This document shows positions 5,157 through 5,708 of a stretch of 5,708 bases of DNA, piece by piece (the stretch's first letter is position 1; every line of letters begins with the position of its first letter). The notes beneath the pieces were generated by a model. That model saw only the letters and a list, made by a program, of their open reading frames with translations. It ran no database searches and had not been told where the DNA came from. Made by a program: the position numbers and the translations under genes. This DNA is from JAIBAI01 sp044238875 (GTDB lineage: Bacteria > Bacteroidota > Bacteroidia > M30B66): contig JBIICM010000164.1 in NCBI GenBank assembly GCA_044238875.1, positions 1 to 5,708 of the forward strand, read 5' to 3'.

Positions 5157-5658
5157 AATCTTCATAACAGATGCTTTAAGATCAACACATAAAAAGGAAA
5201 ATTTTGATTGCGGCAAAGATTTGCTCAGTGGCTATATTCAAAAACAGGCAAGCCAGGATGTTAAAAGAAGATTATCAGCGTGCTTTATTTTGGCGGATGA
5301 AGACAACATAGTGAAAGGCTATTACACACTTTCAAGTTCAAGTATTCAAAGAGATCAACTACCTCCTGATTTGGTTAAAAGGTTGCCAGGTTCGTATTCT
5401 AATTTGCTCGTGACTTTACTTGGAAGACTTGCATTAGATAGGATTCTCATTGGGCAGGGATTTGGCGAATTGCTCCTTGTTGATGCGTTGAAAAGAGCAT
5501 ACTTTGCTTCCTCAGAAAGTGTAGCTTCTATGGCTGTTGTCACAGATCCTATCGATCAAAACGCAATTAATTTTTATAGTATATATGGTTTTATAATGTT
5601 ACCTGACAGTAAAAAAATGTGCTTAACGATGGATACCATAGCAAAACTATTCTTTTAG
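5149..5658 (+). CDS. GNAT-family acetyltransferase toxin (TacT-like)
   Basis: This 169-residue protein is the toxin of the pair. Characterised relatives (TacT, AtaT-type) acetylate the amino group of aminoacyl-tRNA with acetyl-CoA, which stops translation. Family features appear in order: F-D-C-G-K-D-L-L-S-G-Y-I (19-30), then the central strand G-Y-Y-T-L-S (57-62) and L-P-G-S-Y (79-83). T-L-L-G-R-L-A-L-D (89-97) leads into the acetyl-CoA loop I101-G-Q-G-F-G106. V-T-D-P-I-D (131-136) and F-Y-S-I-Y146-G-F follow. One of the Tyr residues at 143/146 should match the catalytic Tyr of TacT. The loop usually reads QxxGxG, and here the first residue is Ile while both glycines are kept. The length is normal and the frame intact, so it is probably functional. 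The start overlaps the antitoxin end by 8 nt with only a weak A-rich ribosome site, which would tie toxin synthesis to antitoxin translation. The target tRNA cannot be read from sequence. Confidence 0.92.
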   Translation: MNKIFITDALRSTHKKENFDCGKDLLSGYIQKQASQDVKRRLSACFILADEDNIVKGYYTLSSSSIQRDQLPPDLVKRLPGSYSNLLVTLLGRLALDRILIGQGFGELLLVDALKRAYFASSESVASMAVVTDPIDQNAINFYSIYGFIMLPDSKKMCLTMDTIAKLFF

Positions 5659-5665
5659 ATCGAAA

Positions 5666-5693
5666 AGCCGGTGCCGGTTAAAATATTTTTTTT
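5666..5693 (+). terminator. Weak candidate terminator after the toxin gene
   Basis: A short stem A-G-C-C-G (5666-5670) pairs with C-G-G-T-T (5675-5679, one G-T pair) around GTGC. After an AAAATA spacer comes a run of eight T (5686-5693). The stem is short and the T run is not immediate, so intrinsic termination is only possible. A separate AT-only 7-bp repeat, ATATTTT (5683-5689) and AAAATAT (5696-5702), overlaps the T run. The window ends at 5708 with no further gene visible. Confidence 0.3.
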
Positions 5694-5708
5694 GTAAAAT
5701 ATCCTTGA

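Overview
The window looks like a chromosomal segment of a Bacteroidota bacterium. Several promoter candidates match the TAnnTTTG -7 box of that phylum. Ribosome binding sites are A-rich rather than GGAGG-like, and the gene families (Fur-family regulator next to purA, a TauE/SafE permease with a DTLGIG motif) resemble those I know from Bacteroidota. I cannot name a genus. By eye the middle (about 1000-4690) is moderate in GC, while both ends (1-900 and 4700-5708) are clearly more AT-rich. This suggests a core region flanked by accessory genes.

Layout: (1) 1-718, minus strand: the N-terminal 239 codons of a lipoprotein-type serine hydrolase of the class C beta-lactamase/NylB-like fold, cut by the left edge. 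(2) 719-1026: a gene-free divergent spacer with a repeat- and hairpin-rich block and candidate promoters. (3) 1027-3754, plus strand: four genes, each overlapping the next by a few bases (1, 11 and 8 nt). They are a Fur-family regulator, a STAS-domain protein, adenylosuccinate synthetase (purA) and a multi-pass membrane protein with PAP2-like motifs. (4) 3789-4688, minus strand: a TauE/SafE-family permease convergent with the operon. (5) 4689-4868: a divergent spacer with a paired TGATCA motif and a 9-bp inverted repeat that overlaps a -7 promoter box. (6) 4869-5658, plus strand: a type II toxin-antitoxin pair, a DUF1778/TacA-like ribbon-helix-helix antitoxin and a GNAT acetyltransferase toxin (TacT-like), overlapping by 8 nt. 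(7) 5659-5708: an AT-rich tail with a weak terminator candidate.

How the genes may work together: the overlaps imply that the regulator, STAS protein, PurA and membrane protein are made from one message. This would place AMP synthesis under a metal- or redox-type sensor and beside a partner-switch-type domain. That link is inferred from gene order alone. The regulator lacks one cysteine of the usual C-terminal CxxC pair, the STAS protein has N-S-N-G where the classical phosphorylation motif is D-S-S-G, and the PAP2-like protein has Gln in place of the last catalytic Asp. The toxin-antitoxin module is probably autoregulated through the 9-bp inverted repeat. I did not find a clearly unprecedented system. 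The best leads are the overlapping four-gene operon with its three departures from family consensus, the promoter-operator of the toxin-antitoxin pair, and the structured repeat block at about 731-818.
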